A stretch of DNA of 64,000 nucleotides from Gloeomargaritales cyanobacterium VI4D9 (GCA_927797885.1 OV696605.1:2455157-2519156); one strand, 5' to 3'. Shown: positions 16,704-26,236, counted from the first letter of the stretch. Translations and numbers: made by a program. Notes: generated from the sequence alone by a model not told the origin.

Positions 16704-17764
16704 TCCTCCTCCCATTGGAAGACTTCTTTGCCCACTTGCAGTACCCGATAGCCCGAATCCACCGGCTCCAGGGGGTCTTTGCGTAAACGATGGCGCAGAC
16801 ACAGCACCAGCACCCGCCGAATATCCGCCACCGTCGCCAGGGTACGCCCTTCCCAAGCCGCCAGCGCCTTGGCCGCCCGGTTGGTGACAATATCCCCCCG
16901 TAGTCCGTCCACATCCAGGGTGGCACAGACTTGGGAGATACCCACCCGCAGGTCGTAGTCTATCTGCACCTGGGGTAACAGGGTGCGCGCCTGGATAATC
17001 TGCATCCGTAGGGACGTTTGCCGCTCCTGGTATTGTTCCAGAAAATCCCAGGGGTTGCGGTCAAAGGCAGTTCGTTGTTCCACAATCTGCACCCGCAGAG
17101 CCGGGTCCTTCACCGTGCGGATTTCGGCGTGCATCCCAAACCGGTCTAATAATTGGGGGCGCAATTCCCCCTCCTCCGGGTTGCCCGAACCCACCAGCAC
17201 AAACCGAGCCGGGTGACGCAGGGAAATCCCCTCCCGTTCCACCGTATTCCAGCCCGAAGCGGCGGCATCCAGCAGGACATCCACCAGATGGTCATCCAGG
17301 AGATTCACCTCATCCACGTACAAAATGCCCCGATTCGCCCGTGCCAGCAGTCCCGGTTCAAAGGCTCGCACCCCTTCGGTCAAGGCTTTTTCAATATCAA
17401 TCGTGCCGCACACCCGGTCTTCCGTCGCCCCCAAGGGCAAATCCACCATCGGCACCTTTTGTTTTACCACCCGTAGGGGTTCGCCCCGTTCCTTGGCTTG
17501 GCGCACGGTTTCCGCCATCAACTCCGGGTCCTCCGGGTCAGAGTTAAACGGGTCACCTTCGACGACCGCAATTTCCGGCAGGACATCCACTAAGGCGCGA
17601 ATGGTAGTTGATTTCCCCGTCCCCCGGTCGCCCATGATCATCACCCCGCCGATTTTGGGGTCAATCACATTCAGCAATAGAGCTAATTTCATCTCCTCCT
17701 GACCAACGATGGCGCTGAAGGGAAAAACTGGACGGGTCAGGGAGCGGGTGACGGTGGCAGGCAC
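16700..17764 (-). CDS. chlI: Magnesium chelatase ATPase subunit I
   Basis: AAA+ ATPase of 354 residues that assembles with ChlD and drives Mg insertion into protoporphyrin IX by ChlH, the committed step to chlorophyll. Visible: Walker A GDRGTGKS (residues 45-52), Walker [11 protein letters not shown], sensor [22 protein letters not shown], and the C-terminal lid. Length and motifs are standard for cyanobacterial and plastid ChlI. The TAXI gene is coupled downstream by a four-base overlap, a linkage with no known meaning. Confidence 0.97.
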   Translation of the reverse strand: MPATVTRSLTRPVFPFSAIVGQEEMKLALLLNVIDPKIGGVMIMGDRGTGKSTTIRALVDVLPEIAVVEGDPFNSDPEDPELMAETVRQAKERGEPLRVVKQKVPMVDLPLGATEDRVCGTIDIEKALTEGVRAFEPGLLARANRGILYVDEVNLLDDHLVDVLLDAAASGWNTVEREGISLRHPARFVLVGSGNPEEGELRPQLLDRFGMHAEIRTVKDPALRVQIVEQRTAFDRNPWDFLEQYQERQTSLRMQIIQARTLLPQVQIDYDLRVGISQVCATLDVDGLRGDIVTNRAAKALAAWEGRTLATVADIRRVLVLCLRHRLRKDPLEPVDSGYRVLQVGKEVFQWEEE

Positions 17765-17883
17765 AGGTTTCTCAATGATTAAGACTAACCATCCATTCTG
17801 CCATAGGGAGCGGGTAGTATTACGTTCTGACTGTCTGTAATTTATTGGGGTGTTGGGGTTCCCTGCCAGTGGGGCGTGTCAAC

Positions 17884-18129
17884 TTACTCCGAAAACCGAC
17901 GCAAAAGGTATAAAGCCAGAGAAAAAATGAAAGAAAGCCCCAGAGAAATCAGAATGGATGTGCCTAGGGGGAAATAAAAACTAAAATTCTCCCGCTCGAC
18001 TTTGAAATCCAGGGGCAAACGACCCAACCAATTCAACCCAGACACCTTGGGTGCTAAGTAAAGCCCCAAGCCAATCAGTAGCAGAACTGCCCCAAAAAAG
18101 ATCAGAGACTTACTGAGTTCGGATGTCAT
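17884..18129 (-). CDS. DUF2905 membrane protein
   Basis: An 81-residue protein with two membrane helices (about 8-26 and 53-73) around GLNWLGRLPLDFKVERENFSF, the conserved centre of DUF2905. Function unknown. It stands alone between chlI and a block of MITE insertions; the nearest MITE-A ends 43 bases upstream of its start, so its promoter may lie inside or next to the element. Confidence 0.85.
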   Translation of the reverse strand: MTSELSKSLIFFGAVLLLIGLGLYLAPKVSGLNWLGRLPLDFKVERENFSFYFPLGTSILISLGLSFIFSLALYLLRRFSE

Positions 18130-18160
18130 ACATGCTCCAATTCCAATTTATTACCAATTA

Positions 18161-18414
18161 CTACTAAATTTAGGGCACCTCATTATTATTTGCATCCATT
18201 GGAGGTTATCTGCCTCAAATGCCCATACTAATGGCTACGCCATGCAGGCTATCGAGGATCAAATACGGGGGCTACGCCCCTGCGACCTATTTTTAGAGAT
18301 GCCCTTTATTGACTTTTGTACTTACATGGTAGGCTTGGAAGCCCCATTCTCTCCTTGGCAATTATCAATAACGCAGGGGTCACTCTCAATAGCTATGGAT
18401 TCTACTTAGCATAT
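18161..18414. repeat. MITE-A short form, interrupted by another MITE-A
   Basis: From 18305 rightward (TTTATTGACTTTTGTACTTA, GGAAGCCCCATTCTCTCCTTG, CTCAATAGCTATGG) this matches the reverse complement of the short MITE-A at 55011-55111. Its left arm before 18173 (ACTAAATTTA) is separated from the rest by the nested copy at 18173-18304. Both outer ends are degraded. Confidence 0.55.
18173..18304. repeat. MITE-A copy, 132 bp, with TTTA target duplication
   Basis: Starts GGGCACCTCATTATTATTTG, has the core with ACGGGGGCTACGCCCCTGCG and ends TTTTTAGAGATGCCC. It is flanked on both sides by TTTA (18169-18172 and 18305-18308), a clean 4-base target duplication, and lies inside an older short MITE-A. 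Confidence 0.85.
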
Positions 18415-18575
18415 GGGCACCTCTCTTTATTGCCACCACTGGAAGATTATTTCGCTAAAATGCCCATATCAATGACTACGCCACCCAGGCTATCGAGAAC
18501 CTACACCGCAGGTGCTTCTTTTACGGGGGCGGTGCCCCTGCGACCCTTATTCCATTCTCATTTAGGATTGCTATA
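18415..18575. repeat. Hybrid element: MITE-A left end, MITE-B right end
   Basis: Left end GGGCACCTCTCTTTATTGCC with the CACTGGAAGATTATTTCGC arm of MITE-A. Then the shared core (ACGGGGGCGGTGCCCCTGCG) and the MITE-B end TTCTCATTTAGGATTGCTAT. An extra stretch (ACACCGCAGGTGCTTCTTTT) precedes the core, as in the copy at 55813. Confidence 0.75.
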
Positions 18576-18590
18576 TTACATATCACACAT

Positions 18591-18706
18591 TACAGTTTAT
18601 TTATCAATTAAAGGATACAAAAAGCCTCGATTATTCCAAGGCTTACCATGATTGACCTAGGGCAAGTGGGGTTCAACTGTATCCCATAACCACTTCAAAG
18701 ACTGTA
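18591..18706 (-). repeat. MITE-C copy 2, full length
   Basis: A 116-base element in reverse orientation: ends TACAGTTTATTTATC and CACTTCAAAGACTGTA. It carries the AAGCCTCGATTATTCCAAGG hairpin segment and the GGGGTTCAACTGTATCCC block. Terminal TA on both sides fits TA target duplication. Confidence 0.8.
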
Positions 18707-18766
18707 TTACAATGCTTTTTGTGTCCTCGTTACATCCAGCACATCAACACCTGAAACGCCAACCAT

Positions 18767-19792
18767 CTACTCTTCAATTTGCCAAGGCTGGCTCAAGTGT
18801 TCGGGGTCGAGCAGGCGGGGGGGACGCACGGCCAAAATCAGCCGCCCCAGTAGGGGTAAACCCGGATTCTCCCCAAACCACTTGAGGGTCACGTGCCCAG
18901 CTTCGGCCACCAAAAAATAATGTTCCGCCTGCCAGGTGGTATCCCCACGATCCACCACCAGTAATACGGGTTCGGCAATGCCAATTTCCCCCGGCAGTTG
19001 GTGGGTGAACAGGGCGAGCGGCTCCTGGGCGGAACGCAAAATTGGCCACCCCGGTAAGGCCACCACCTCGGGCGCACCCGTGACGTGGCCAAAGGGGGGC
19101 TGGGTTTGGGCAACGGGTGTATCTTCCCAAACTGATGTACTTAGGGGTAATTCCCCCGCTAGGGTCAGGATCAGGGGTTGCTCCAGGGCGGATTCCAACC
19201 GATACCAGGGCAGACGGGGGGGGGTGGGCAGGGTTTCCCGGTGCTGGGGGTCGAGGAGTTGTTCCAGAGCCGTTCTCGCCGCTTCCGTGTGGGCAAAACT
19301 CAAGCCCCGGGATAGGAGACGTACCCGCTCTGGGCTGGTGGGTTTTTGCCGCAGGAGTCGCCAGCATTGGAAGGCCACCGCATCCCCCGGATGGTCGCTA
19401 AAATTGGGCGGTACCCGGTATTGGCTCAGTTCTTTGATGGCTTTGACGACTTCTCGGGTCGCCCCAGCGTCCAAGCGTTTTTCAGCCACAAATTGGGCGC
19501 AGGCCAGCCGTTGGGTCTGGGACAATAGCCGCAGTTCGTAGAGGAGGTCACTGCCTTGGGTGCGGAAATAGTCCTGCACTTGGGCATCCTCCAGGGAGGC
19601 AAAGACTTGGCTGGCAACAATCAGTTGATTTTGGGTGCTGGGTTCCAGTCCGGTTTCTTCAAAAATGGCTTCGGTTCGCCACCCGGACTTGTGCAGGTTC
19701 TGACACATTTGCCCCCAATCCACCCAGGTGCCTTCTCGCCGCCGCAGTTGTTGCAACCATTGTTGGTGCTGTTCAGGGGTGGAGTCACTCAT
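18767..19792 (-). CDS. raf1: Rubisco accumulation factor 1
   Basis: Raf1 (341 residues) is a chaperone that holds folded RbcL dimers and helps build the L8 core of Rubisco. The N-terminal helical domain ([21 protein letters not shown] region, then LYELRLLSQ) and a helical middle region ([14 protein letters not shown]) precede the C-terminal beta dimerisation domain (from about residue 195). Length and order match cyanobacterial Raf1. Its ATG lies inside the last eight bases of recA, so it should be cotranscribed with recA. Confidence 0.92.
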   Translation of the reverse strand: MSDSTPEQHQQWLQQLRRREGTWVDWGQMCQNLHKSGWRTEAIFEETGLEPSTQNQLIVASQVFASLEDAQVQDYFRTQGSDLLYELRLLSQTQRLACAQFVAEKRLDAGATREVVKAIKELSQYRVPPNFSDHPGDAVAFQCWRLLRQKPTSPERVRLLSRGLSFAHTEAARTALEQLLDPQHRETLPTPPRLPWYRLESALEQPLILTLAGELPLSTSVWEDTPVAQTQPPFGHVTGAPEVVALPGWPILRSAQEPLALFTHQLPGEIGIAEPVLLVVDRGDTTWQAEHYFLVAEAGHVTLKWFGENPGLPLLGRLILAVRPPRLLDPEHLSQPWQIEE

Positions 19793-20864
19793 CCGTCGGT
19801 TCTAGCTCCTCGTCCAGGTCTTCGCTGGTGGGGGTCGTGGTCGGGGCAATCACCGCACCGGCTTCCAGTTTTTGCCGCACCTGCTGGTCAATGGTGTCCC
19901 GGATGGCTGGGTGTTCCTCCAGGTATTGCAGGGTGTTTTCCCGCCCCTGACCGATGTTTTCCCCCTGGTAGCTGTACCAGGCACCCTTGCGTTTGACGAT
20001 CCCCACCTGCTCGGCAATATCCAGGATACAGCCCGCCTGGGAAATGCCTTTGCCAAACACGATGTCAAATTCCGCCAACCGAAACGGGGGGGCGACTTTA
20101 TTTTTCGCCACTTTCACCTTGACCCGGATGCCAAATTCCTCCGTGCCCTTTTTCAGGGTCTGGATGCGGCGAATGTCCAGCCGCACCGAGGCGTAAAACT
20201 TGAGGGCGTTGCCGCCGGTGGTGGTTTCCGGGTTGCCGTAGGAAACGCCAATTTTTTGCCGCAGTTGGTTGAGAAAAATGACGATACAGCCGGTTTTGCT
20301 GATGTTGCCGGTAATTTTTCGCAGGGCTTGGCTCATCAGCCGGGCTTGCAAACCCATGTGGGAATCGCCCATATCCCCCTCAATTTCCGCTTTGGGCACC
20401 AGGGCAGCCACCGAGTCCACCACGATCACATCCACCGCCGTTGAGCGCACCAGGGAGTCCACAATCTCCAGGGCGGCTTCCCCGTGATCCGGTTGGGAGA
20501 CCAGCAGGTTTTGCACATCCACCCCCAGGGCTTCGGCGTAGGCGGGGTCGAGGGCGTGTTCCGCATCCACAAAGGCGGCAATCCCCCCCCGTTTTTGCAC
20601 CTCAGCGACGGCATGGAGGGCGACGGTGGTTTTGCCGGAACTTTCCGGGCCGTAGATTTCCACCACCCGTCCCTTGGGCAGACCGCCTCCCAGGGCTAAA
20701 TCCAGGGTCAGGGCGCCGCTGGGGACGGTTTCCACCTTGATCCGGGAACCATCCCCCAAACGCATGATCGCCCCTTTGCCAAAGGTTTTTTCGATCTGCT
20801 GCATGGCAAGGGTGAGGGCTTTTTGCTTGTCTTTTTGGCTGTCGTCAGTGGGAGCGGCGGGCAT
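19785..20864 (-). CDS. recA: Recombinase RecA
   Basis: RecA of 359 residues, the strand-exchange ATPase of homologous recombination. Walker A is GPESSGKT (residues 72-79). [19 protein letters not shown] (Walker B and L1 region), NQLRQKIGV and [15 protein letters not shown]-type L2 sequence (here [14 protein letters not shown]) are present, with an acidic tail ([10 protein letters not shown]). The start [10 protein letters not shown] lies 39 bases after the gshA stop. I see no obvious LexA-type palindrome in that short gap, so transcription probably comes from gshA or further upstream. Confidence 0.98.
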   Translation of the reverse strand: MPAAPTDDSQKDKQKALTLAMQQIEKTFGKGAIMRLGDGSRIKVETVPSGALTLDLALGGGLPKGRVVEIYGPESSGKTTVALHAVAEVQKRGGIAAFVDAEHALDPAYAEALGVDVQNLLVSQPDHGEAALEIVDSLVRSTAVDVIVVDSVAALVPKAEIEGDMGDSHMGLQARLMSQALRKITGNISKTGCIVIFLNQLRQKIGVSYGNPETTTGGNALKFYASVRLDIRRIQTLKKGTEEFGIRVKVKVAKNKVAPPFRLAEFDIVFGKGISQAGCILDIAEQVGIVKRKGAWYSYQGENIGQGRENTLQYLEEHPAIRDTIDQQVRQKLEAGAVIAPTTTPTSEDLDEELEPTDE

Positions 20865-20903
20865 AGGATTCGATTCCGTTGGGTGGGTGAATGTTTTTTT
20901 ATT

Positions 20904-22049
20904 TTAAGCCGCCTGGGGGGGACAGATTTCGGTGACCAGGTCGGTTTCCCGTGCCTGCATGGCTTGGATGGCATTTTGCAGGACAGTGGCGAGGCTCTCC
21001 CCCCTTGCCATCTGCGCCAGCCAGCGTTGGGCTTCGTTCCCCTCGGCGAGGATGGTGCGTAGGGGGGACAGAAAACAGCTAAACCCGTACTGCTTGGCAA
21101 GGGGGGTCACCTGTTCGAGGAGTTCCCCAAGCCAGTCCCGTGCCCGCACACTCTGCCCGGTTTGCCAATGGGTGAGTACACTGTCTAAACTATGTTGGGC
21201 GGCTTTTTGGGCGTTGATGTCGCTTTGCACCCGCAGTTCCTCCGCCCGTAGCCGGGGGTAGGGTTGATTCCAGAGGGGGTCGAGGTTGGGGTTGCGTAAA
21301 AGTTGGTACAACCGGGCTTCTAGCAGGGCGGTGATTGCCAGCAGATGCACCGGGTCGCTGACCAGATCGCAAATCCGCAGTTCCAAGCGGTTCAAATCGT
21401 AGGGGCGACGGTTGCCGTTGGGACGCACGCTTGTCCATAAATGGCGCACATTTTGCATCGTACCCGCCTGGAGTTGGGTTTCCGTCCACTGGATAAAATG
21501 CCGGTGATTGAGAAACAGGGGCACATGGGGGGGGGTGTGGGGAAATTGGTGCCAACGGGTGCTGTGCCAGCCGGTGAGCCGACCGTCCAACCAGGGGGAA
21601 GAAGCACTCAACGCCAAATACAGGGGGGCTTCCACTCGCACCAACCGACAAGCACGGATCAGGGTTTCCGGGTCGTCCATGCCGATATTGATATGCACGC
21701 TGGCGGTGACCACCCGAGTTCCATAATGCTCCTGAATATAGCTGTGGTAAGGGTTACCGGGGTCAGAACGTAGAAACACCGTACTGTCCCCCAATGCCAA
21801 GGTACTGCCGGGAATCAGGGTGTAATTGCCCAGGCGATGTAGGTATTGGCGCAGGTGTTGCCGGGGTTGGACGAGGTCGCAGAGCAAGCGTTCGTACCGT
21901 TGCCGGGGTGGGGTGGTATATTCCACATTGCGCCGATCCGGTTCCCAGACAAAGCCGGGCAGGTGATGCACAATTTGGTCTGCCAACCCCACCACCTCCC
22001 CCTGGGGCGTGCCAGTGTAGAGTTCGATTTCAAAGCCTTTACACAGCAT
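20904..22049 (-). CDS. gshA: Glutamate-cysteine ligase, cyanobacterial type
   Basis: A 381-residue enzyme that joins glutamate and cysteine, the first step to glutathione. The sequence starts MLCKGFEIELYTGTP and contains EPDRRNVEYTTPP, GSTLALGD, TASVHINIGMDDPE and RPYDLNRLELRICDLV, which are hallmarks of the cyanobacterial GshA group rather than the proteobacterial one. It heads the minus-strand unit gshA-recA-raf1 and is divergent from an ABC permease across 77 bases. Confidence 0.9.
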   Translation of the reverse strand: MLCKGFEIELYTGTPQGEVVGLADQIVHHLPGFVWEPDRRNVEYTTPPRQRYERLLCDLVQPRQHLRQYLHRLGNYTLIPGSTLALGDSTVFLRSDPGNPYHSYIQEHYGTRVVTASVHINIGMDDPETLIRACRLVRVEAPLYLALSASSPWLDGRLTGWHSTRWHQFPHTPPHVPLFLNHRHFIQWTETQLQAGTMQNVRHLWTSVRPNGNRRPYDLNRLELRICDLVSDPVHLLAITALLEARLYQLLRNPNLDPLWNQPYPRLRAEELRVQSDINAQKAAQHSLDSVLTHWQTGQSVRARDWLGELLEQVTPLAKQYGFSCFLSPLRTILAEGNEAQRWLAQMARGESLATVLQNAIQAMQARETDLVTEICPPQAA

Positions 22050-22126
22050 GGGCTGGCACCTTCTACACTAAAAGCCAGGGGTATCAAGACACGCAAACCT
22101 CTTTTGATTATAGGAGCAAAGGGCAA

Positions 22127-22921
22127 ATGGGCTGGGGCAAATTCGCCGCTTCCGGGTTGAGCGTTTGGGGGGTCTATTCTGTCTGGCGGCGACACGCCAA
22201 GGTTTATCAAAATACCTGGCTGGTGAATAGTTTACCGCCCCTGTCGGAACCGATTATTTACCTGTTGAGCTTTGGTTTTGGTCTGGGTCCTTTGATCCCT
22301 GCGCTGATCTACCAGGGACGAGAAGTGACCTATCTGCAATTTATTGCCCCAGGAATGATTGCCGTGGGCGTGCTATTTCAAAGTTTTTTTGAAGGTGCCT
22401 ACGGGAGTTTTATCCGTCTGCAATTTCAAAAAACCTGGCAGGCTTTGCTCACCGCTCCCCTCACCTTTACGGAAGTGTTTTTGGGGGATTGGTTGTGGGC
22501 GGCGACCCGGGGCATCTTGGCGGGGTGTACGACGGGTTTGGTGGTGGTATTGCTGGGCTTGTATCCCCCCTTGGCGTTGGTTTTGTCCTTGCCGTTGTTA
22601 ATTTTGGGTGCCCTGCTATTTGGCGGCATTGGTCTTTTAACCGCCGGTCTAGTGCGGACGGTGGATCAGATCAATGTGCCCATTTTTCTGCTGGTCGTGC
22701 CCATGTTTGCCCTTTGTGGCACCTACTTTCCCCGGGAGAATCTGCCCCCGGTTTTGGGAGCTATTGCCCGGTTTTTACCCCTGTCGGCCCTGATTGACCT
22801 CCTGCGCTGGCCCTTGGCATGGCCGGGGTTGGCGCCCCTCTTGCTCGCCTGGTTACTCCTGTGGGTGATGGTGATGGGGGGCTGGGCTTGGCGGGTTATT
22901 CATCCCCAGGTGTATCGGTAG
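22127..22921 (+). CDS. ABC-2 type transporter permease
   Basis: A 264-residue membrane protein with about six helices. Its long N-terminal amphipathic region (VYSVWRRHAKVYQNTWLVN) and the signature near the fifth helix (FALCGTYFPRENLP...ARFLPLSALIDLLR) are typical of NodJ/ABC-2 permeases that export polysaccharides, lipids or drugs. The ATG at 22127 follows an AGGAGCAAAGGG ribosome site. No ATPase gene is adjacent, so the partner is elsewhere. Its last 26 bases overlap the convergent WG-repeat gene. Confidence 0.86.
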   Translation: MGWGKFAASGLSVWGVYSVWRRHAKVYQNTWLVNSLPPLSEPIIYLLSFGFGLGPLIPALIYQGREVTYLQFIAPGMIAVGVLFQSFFEGAYGSFIRLQFQKTWQALLTAPLTFTEVFLGDWLWAATRGILAGCTTGLVVVLLGLYPPLALVLSLPLLILGALLFGGIGLLTAGLVRTVDQINVPIFLLVVPMFALCGTYFPRENLPPVLGAIARFLPLSALIDLLRWPLAWPGLAPLLLAWLLLWVMVMGGWAWRVIHPQVYR

Positions 22922-24002
22922 CAGGGGGGTCATTAACCTTCTCCATCGCCACCCGCAGGGCGTAGGGAAATACGGGCTGGCCGTTGCGGTTGATGTAACC
23001 CCATTCATTGGCAAATTTCACCGGTGCCATGCCCTCACTAAAGGATTCCGCACTGGCAAACTGGCAAGGAATCACCATCTGCCCCGTACTGTCAATGTAC
23101 CCCCATTTATCCCCCTGCCGCACTGGTGCCATCCCCTCGCCAAAATACCAGGCTTCATCATAGGCATAGGGGATGACCAGATGCCCCTCGGGATTGATAT
23201 AGCCCCAACGGAATCGCCACAGCACCGGTGCCAAGCCTTGGACAAATTTCAGAGCCTGATGAAATTGCGCACCGATTTGCCACTGTCCGCTGGTGTTGAT
23301 ATAACCCCAAAAACCATCCAGATTCGCCGCCGCTAAACCCTCATGAAACGGTTGCACCCAGGTGAAAAATTCCCCAATCACCACCCGTCCCTTGTCATCA
23401 ATAAAACTCCAAGAATTGCCCTGTTTGACCCGAGCCAAACCATTCGAAAAACTATAGACATTATCAAACTTCAGGGGAATCACCAGGCGACCAACCCGGT
23501 TCACAAAACCCCATTTATTACCCTTTTTAACGGCGGCTAAACCCTCTCGAAAATTTAATACATGGTCAAATTGATAGGGCACCACCACCTGCCCCGATTT
23601 ATTGATAAAACCCCAGTGCTGACCATTATTTACCCCAGCCAAACCCTCGCTAAAATCCACCGCCCTGGCAAACTGAAACGGAATAACCGTATGCCCTTTT
23701 TTGTCAATAAAACCCCACTTTTCCCCCTGTTCCACCGCCGCCAAACCTTCGTTAAAATTGCGGGCTTCCCGATACCTCAAAGGAATTACCAAATTTCCCG
23801 AATGGTCAATATACCCATGCCAAGACCCCTGTTTTACCACCGCCCGTCCATTGGCAAACGGTTGCGCCCCATCAAAATGCAGAGCCAAGGAAGGACGACG
23901 GAGTTCCATATAGGTCTGTCCCTGCGGGATGACCCCCAAGAGGCAGAACAAAGTAGCCAAAAATACCAACCAAAACCGGTGGTGGGAACGGAGGATACGC
24001 AT
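22896..24002 (-). CDS. Secreted WG-repeat protein
   Basis: A 368-residue protein with a signal peptide (MRILRSHHRFWLVFLATLFC). About seven WG/KWGFI repeats follow in tandem from residue 50 to the end, each like FNEGLAAVEQGEKWGFIDKKG. WG repeats form beta-propeller-like or beta-rich interaction surfaces and occur in secreted or surface proteins. No catalytic domain is visible. One repeat has lost the motif (SWSFIDDKG). Function unknown; a periplasmic or surface binding role is the best guess. Confidence 0.88.
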   Translation of the reverse strand: MRILRSHHRFWLVFLATLFCLLGVIPQGQTYMELRRPSLALHFDGAQPFANGRAVVKQGSWHGYIDHSGNLVIPLRYREARNFNEGLAAVEQGEKWGFIDKKGHTVIPFQFARAVDFSEGLAGVNNGQHWGFINKSGQVVVPYQFDHVLNFREGLAAVKKGNKWGFVNRVGRLVIPLKFDNVYSFSNGLARVKQGNSWSFIDDKGRVVIGEFFTWVQPFHEGLAAANLDGFWGYINTSGQWQIGAQFHQALKFVQGLAPVLWRFRWGYINPEGHLVIPYAYDEAWYFGEGMAPVRQGDKWGYIDSTGQMVIPCQFASAESFSEGMAPVKFANEWGYINRNGQPVFPYALRVAMEKVNDPPATDTPGDE

Positions 24003-24104
24003 CTTGGGGGGCGGAGAACTGCGAATTTATAAATTTTTTAATTATGTCCACACCCGACCCCAAGCCGTCGAGTTTTATTACAAATAATTTACATTGAACG
24101 CCCG

Positions 24105-25274
24105 TTAGCCCTTCGCCGCCTGGAGGATCGCCGCCGTTACCGCCAAACTTTCTTGGAACAGGATATTTTGCTGTCCCCAGCGCTGGATTTGCTGTCCCAG
24201 CAGGGTTTCGGCGGGAATATCCCGGAGGGTACTCACCTGTTCTACCCGGCAAAATTGCGCCTTGCCACCCCCTTCCAACCGCATACAGCCCGTGGTTTCG
24301 GAACACAAGACCGTACAGCAATTGGCATCCGGCTGAGCCGAATCCAGCCGCAGGCCAATCAAATCCCCCACCACTGTGCCAATATCCGCCAAAGGCAAGC
24401 CCGCCAGTTCCGTTTTGATTTCCTGCCCCTCCGGAGAGTGGCAAATAATCCGATGAATTTCGTAGTCGCCGGATTCCCAGGTGTAGGACTGGGGCACCCA
24501 CCCGAGCCGACTGGCCAGCCAACCAAAAAACAGCAGGGCTTGGGTCGGATTTCCTTTTTCGTAGTCAATCACCACCTGGTCAATTTTGGGTAAATCCACC
24601 CGCCGGTCGGGGGGGTCAAAGGCGGCGGCGGTCAATTCTTGCCAGATACTCAACCGACTCCAGTTCAAGTCCGCCAGGGGGATATTGAGATTGAGCAACT
24701 GCCACAAATCCAACAAACCCCGTTCCGGTTGGGCAAAGGTCGCCGAATCCACCAGCACCCGCATTCCCCCCCGTTCCCGCAGATGAATCAACCCCTGGAG
24801 TAACACATCCTCCGGGTCGGGGTGGGCTTGCCACCAGAGATAGGTGGGTAAATCCCCGATCAGCAGGGCATTGATCAAACCCAAGGAACGCTCTAGGGCA
24901 GGGCGGGAACCGGTCAGGGTAATGTATTCACAACAGATCAAATTGCTTTGGCTCCGTTTTTGCATCGGGCAATAGGCCGCCACCCGCGCCTCCAGGGGTG
25001 CATCGGTTGCGTGCGCCTGGGGACGGAGATGGATCACCCGGCAGGGATTTTGTACCGCCAAACCCTCCACCGAGGGAGCAATCTGCGCCGCCAAGTCTGG
25101 GGATTCATAGACCACCAAAGTGAAGGTCGCCGCCCGTACTGCCCGGGGACCCGCATCCCCATCCCCGTCCACCCCCAGCCAAATCTGCCCCAATTCGGAT
25201 TCAATCTCACTCAGGGACACATCTTTAGGGGCTTGGAGCGCCACCACTGCTTCGGTTGCTTCGGTCGTCACCAT
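24105..25274 (-). CDS. opcA: Glucose-6-phosphate dehydrogenase assembly protein OpcA
   Basis: OpcA (389 residues from MVTTEATEAV) activates glucose-6-phosphate dehydrogenase in the oxidative pentose phosphate pathway, a thioredoxin-responsive dark-metabolism switch in cyanobacteria. Family segments: CRVIHLRP, SNLICCEYITLTG, LIGDLPTYLWWQAHPDP, and the Cys-rich C-terminal part (NCCTVLCSETTGCM). A GGGAGG ribosome site nine bases before 25274 decides the start; in-frame ATGs at 25307 and 25328 lack one. zwf usually lies next to opcA but is not in this window. Confidence 0.93.
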   Translation of the reverse strand: MVTTEATEAVVALQAPKDVSLSEIESELGQIWLGVDGDGDAGPRAVRAATFTLVVYESPDLAAQIAPSVEGLAVQNPCRVIHLRPQAHATDAPLEARVAAYCPMQKRSQSNLICCEYITLTGSRPALERSLGLINALLIGDLPTYLWWQAHPDPEDVLLQGLIHLRERGGMRVLVDSATFAQPERGLLDLWQLLNLNIPLADLNWSRLSIWQELTAAAFDPPDRRVDLPKIDQVVIDYEKGNPTQALLFFGWLASRLGWVPQSYTWESGDYEIHRIICHSPEGQEIKTELAGLPLADIGTVVGDLIGLRLDSAQPDANCCTVLCSETTGCMRLEGGGKAQFCRVEQVSTLRDIPAETLLGQQIQRWGQQNILFQESLAVTAAILQAAKG

Positions 25275-25421
25275 TGCGATTACCCTCCCAAGGCGATGCC
25301 TATTCATGCTAAAAAACTCTGGCACCACCAGTCCGAATTTTAAGATCAGCTACAGGTTCCGGGAATCCAAAGATGGCGGAACCCCCTGAGAATCAGAAAT
25401 CAGCGCTTCTTACGGTAGCAC

Positions 25422-25517
25422 TATAGTAATCCCAAATGAAACTGGAGCAGGGGTCGCAGGGATACCGCACCCGTCCTGCGTTCTGCTGAATATCCGTTCG
25501 CCAGTGGAATGGCTATA
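25422..25517. repeat. MITE-B copy, diverged
   Basis: Left end TATAGTAATCCCAAATGA, core in reverse (GGGTCGCAGGGATACCGC), right end GGAATGGCTATA. Lies between opcA and the ferritin gene. Confidence 0.55.
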
Positions 25518-25544
25518 CATCATCCAAAAGAACCAGTCCCATCT

Positions 25545-26060
25545 TTAGGGTTGTTTCTTATTAGCGGTGGCAAGGGCGGCTAATTCCCGGTCAATAAAGA
25601 ATAAACCCTGACCCGTTACCCCGATCAAATTAATTTTATCCAAGATACTTTTGAACAAAAATTCTTCCTGGTGCTGTTCCGCCACATACCATTGTAAAAA
25701 TTGCAGGGTGGCGTAATCCGGTTCCGTATTGGCGAGATGCACCAGGTCGTTAATTTTGGCAGTAATGAGTTTCTCATGGGCATAAATCTGCTCAAACATG
25801 GCGGTCAAGGAGGGAAAACTGGTGGGGGGCGCTTCGACCGCACCTAAAATGGCTAAAGCACCGGTTTCATGCAAATAGCTCAACAGCCGCCTCATGTGCA
25901 TCAGTTCCTCGTCGGCGTGTTGTTCCAAAAAGGTCGCACAACCCTCTAGGGCTTGGTGGGCGCACCAGGAACTCATTTGCAAATATAGATGGGATGAGGC
26001 GATTTCCAGGTTGATCTGGGCGTTGAGTTTGTCAATCATTTGCGGTGAAAGCATGGGCAA
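25545..26060 (-). CDS. Ferritin
   Basis: Non-haem ferritin of 171 residues that stores iron as a mineral core in a 24-mer shell. Ferroxidase ligands are visible in the four-helix bundle: E in NLEIASSHLYLQM (helix A), EQHADEELMHM (helix B, with ExxH) and VAEQHQEEFLFKSI (helices C/D). A GGAGAAATT ribosome site precedes the ATG. It lies next to feoABC on the same strand, separated by a hybrid MITE, so storage and uptake of iron are grouped. Confidence 0.93.
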   Translation of the reverse strand: MPMLSPQMIDKLNAQINLEIASSHLYLQMSSWCAHQALEGCATFLEQHADEELMHMRRLLSYLHETGALAILGAVEAPPTSFPSLTAMFEQIYAHEKLITAKINDLVHLANTEPDYATLQFLQWYVAEQHQEEFLFKSILDKINLIGVTGQGLFFIDRELAALATANKKQP

Positions 26061-26098
26061 TTTCTCCTAATCTATGTATTCGGTTTGCTCGTAATTTA

Positions 26099-26225
26099 GG
26101 GCACCTCTATTGATTGCCACACTACTGGAAGATTATTAATGGCTGTGCCACGCAGGCTATCCAGAACCAAGGACGGGGGCGGTGCCCCTGCGACCCCTAT
26201 TCTATTCTCATTTAGGATTGCTATA
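26099..26225. repeat. Hybrid element: MITE-A left end, MITE-B right end
   Basis: Starts GGGCACCTCTATTGATTGCC and ends TTCTCATTTAGGATTGCTAT after the shared core. It has the same architecture and orientation as the hybrid at 18415-18575, but lacks that copy's ACACCGCAGG insert. It fills most of the gap between feoC and ferritin. Confidence 0.75.
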
Positions 26226-26236
26226 GCTTATCCCCT

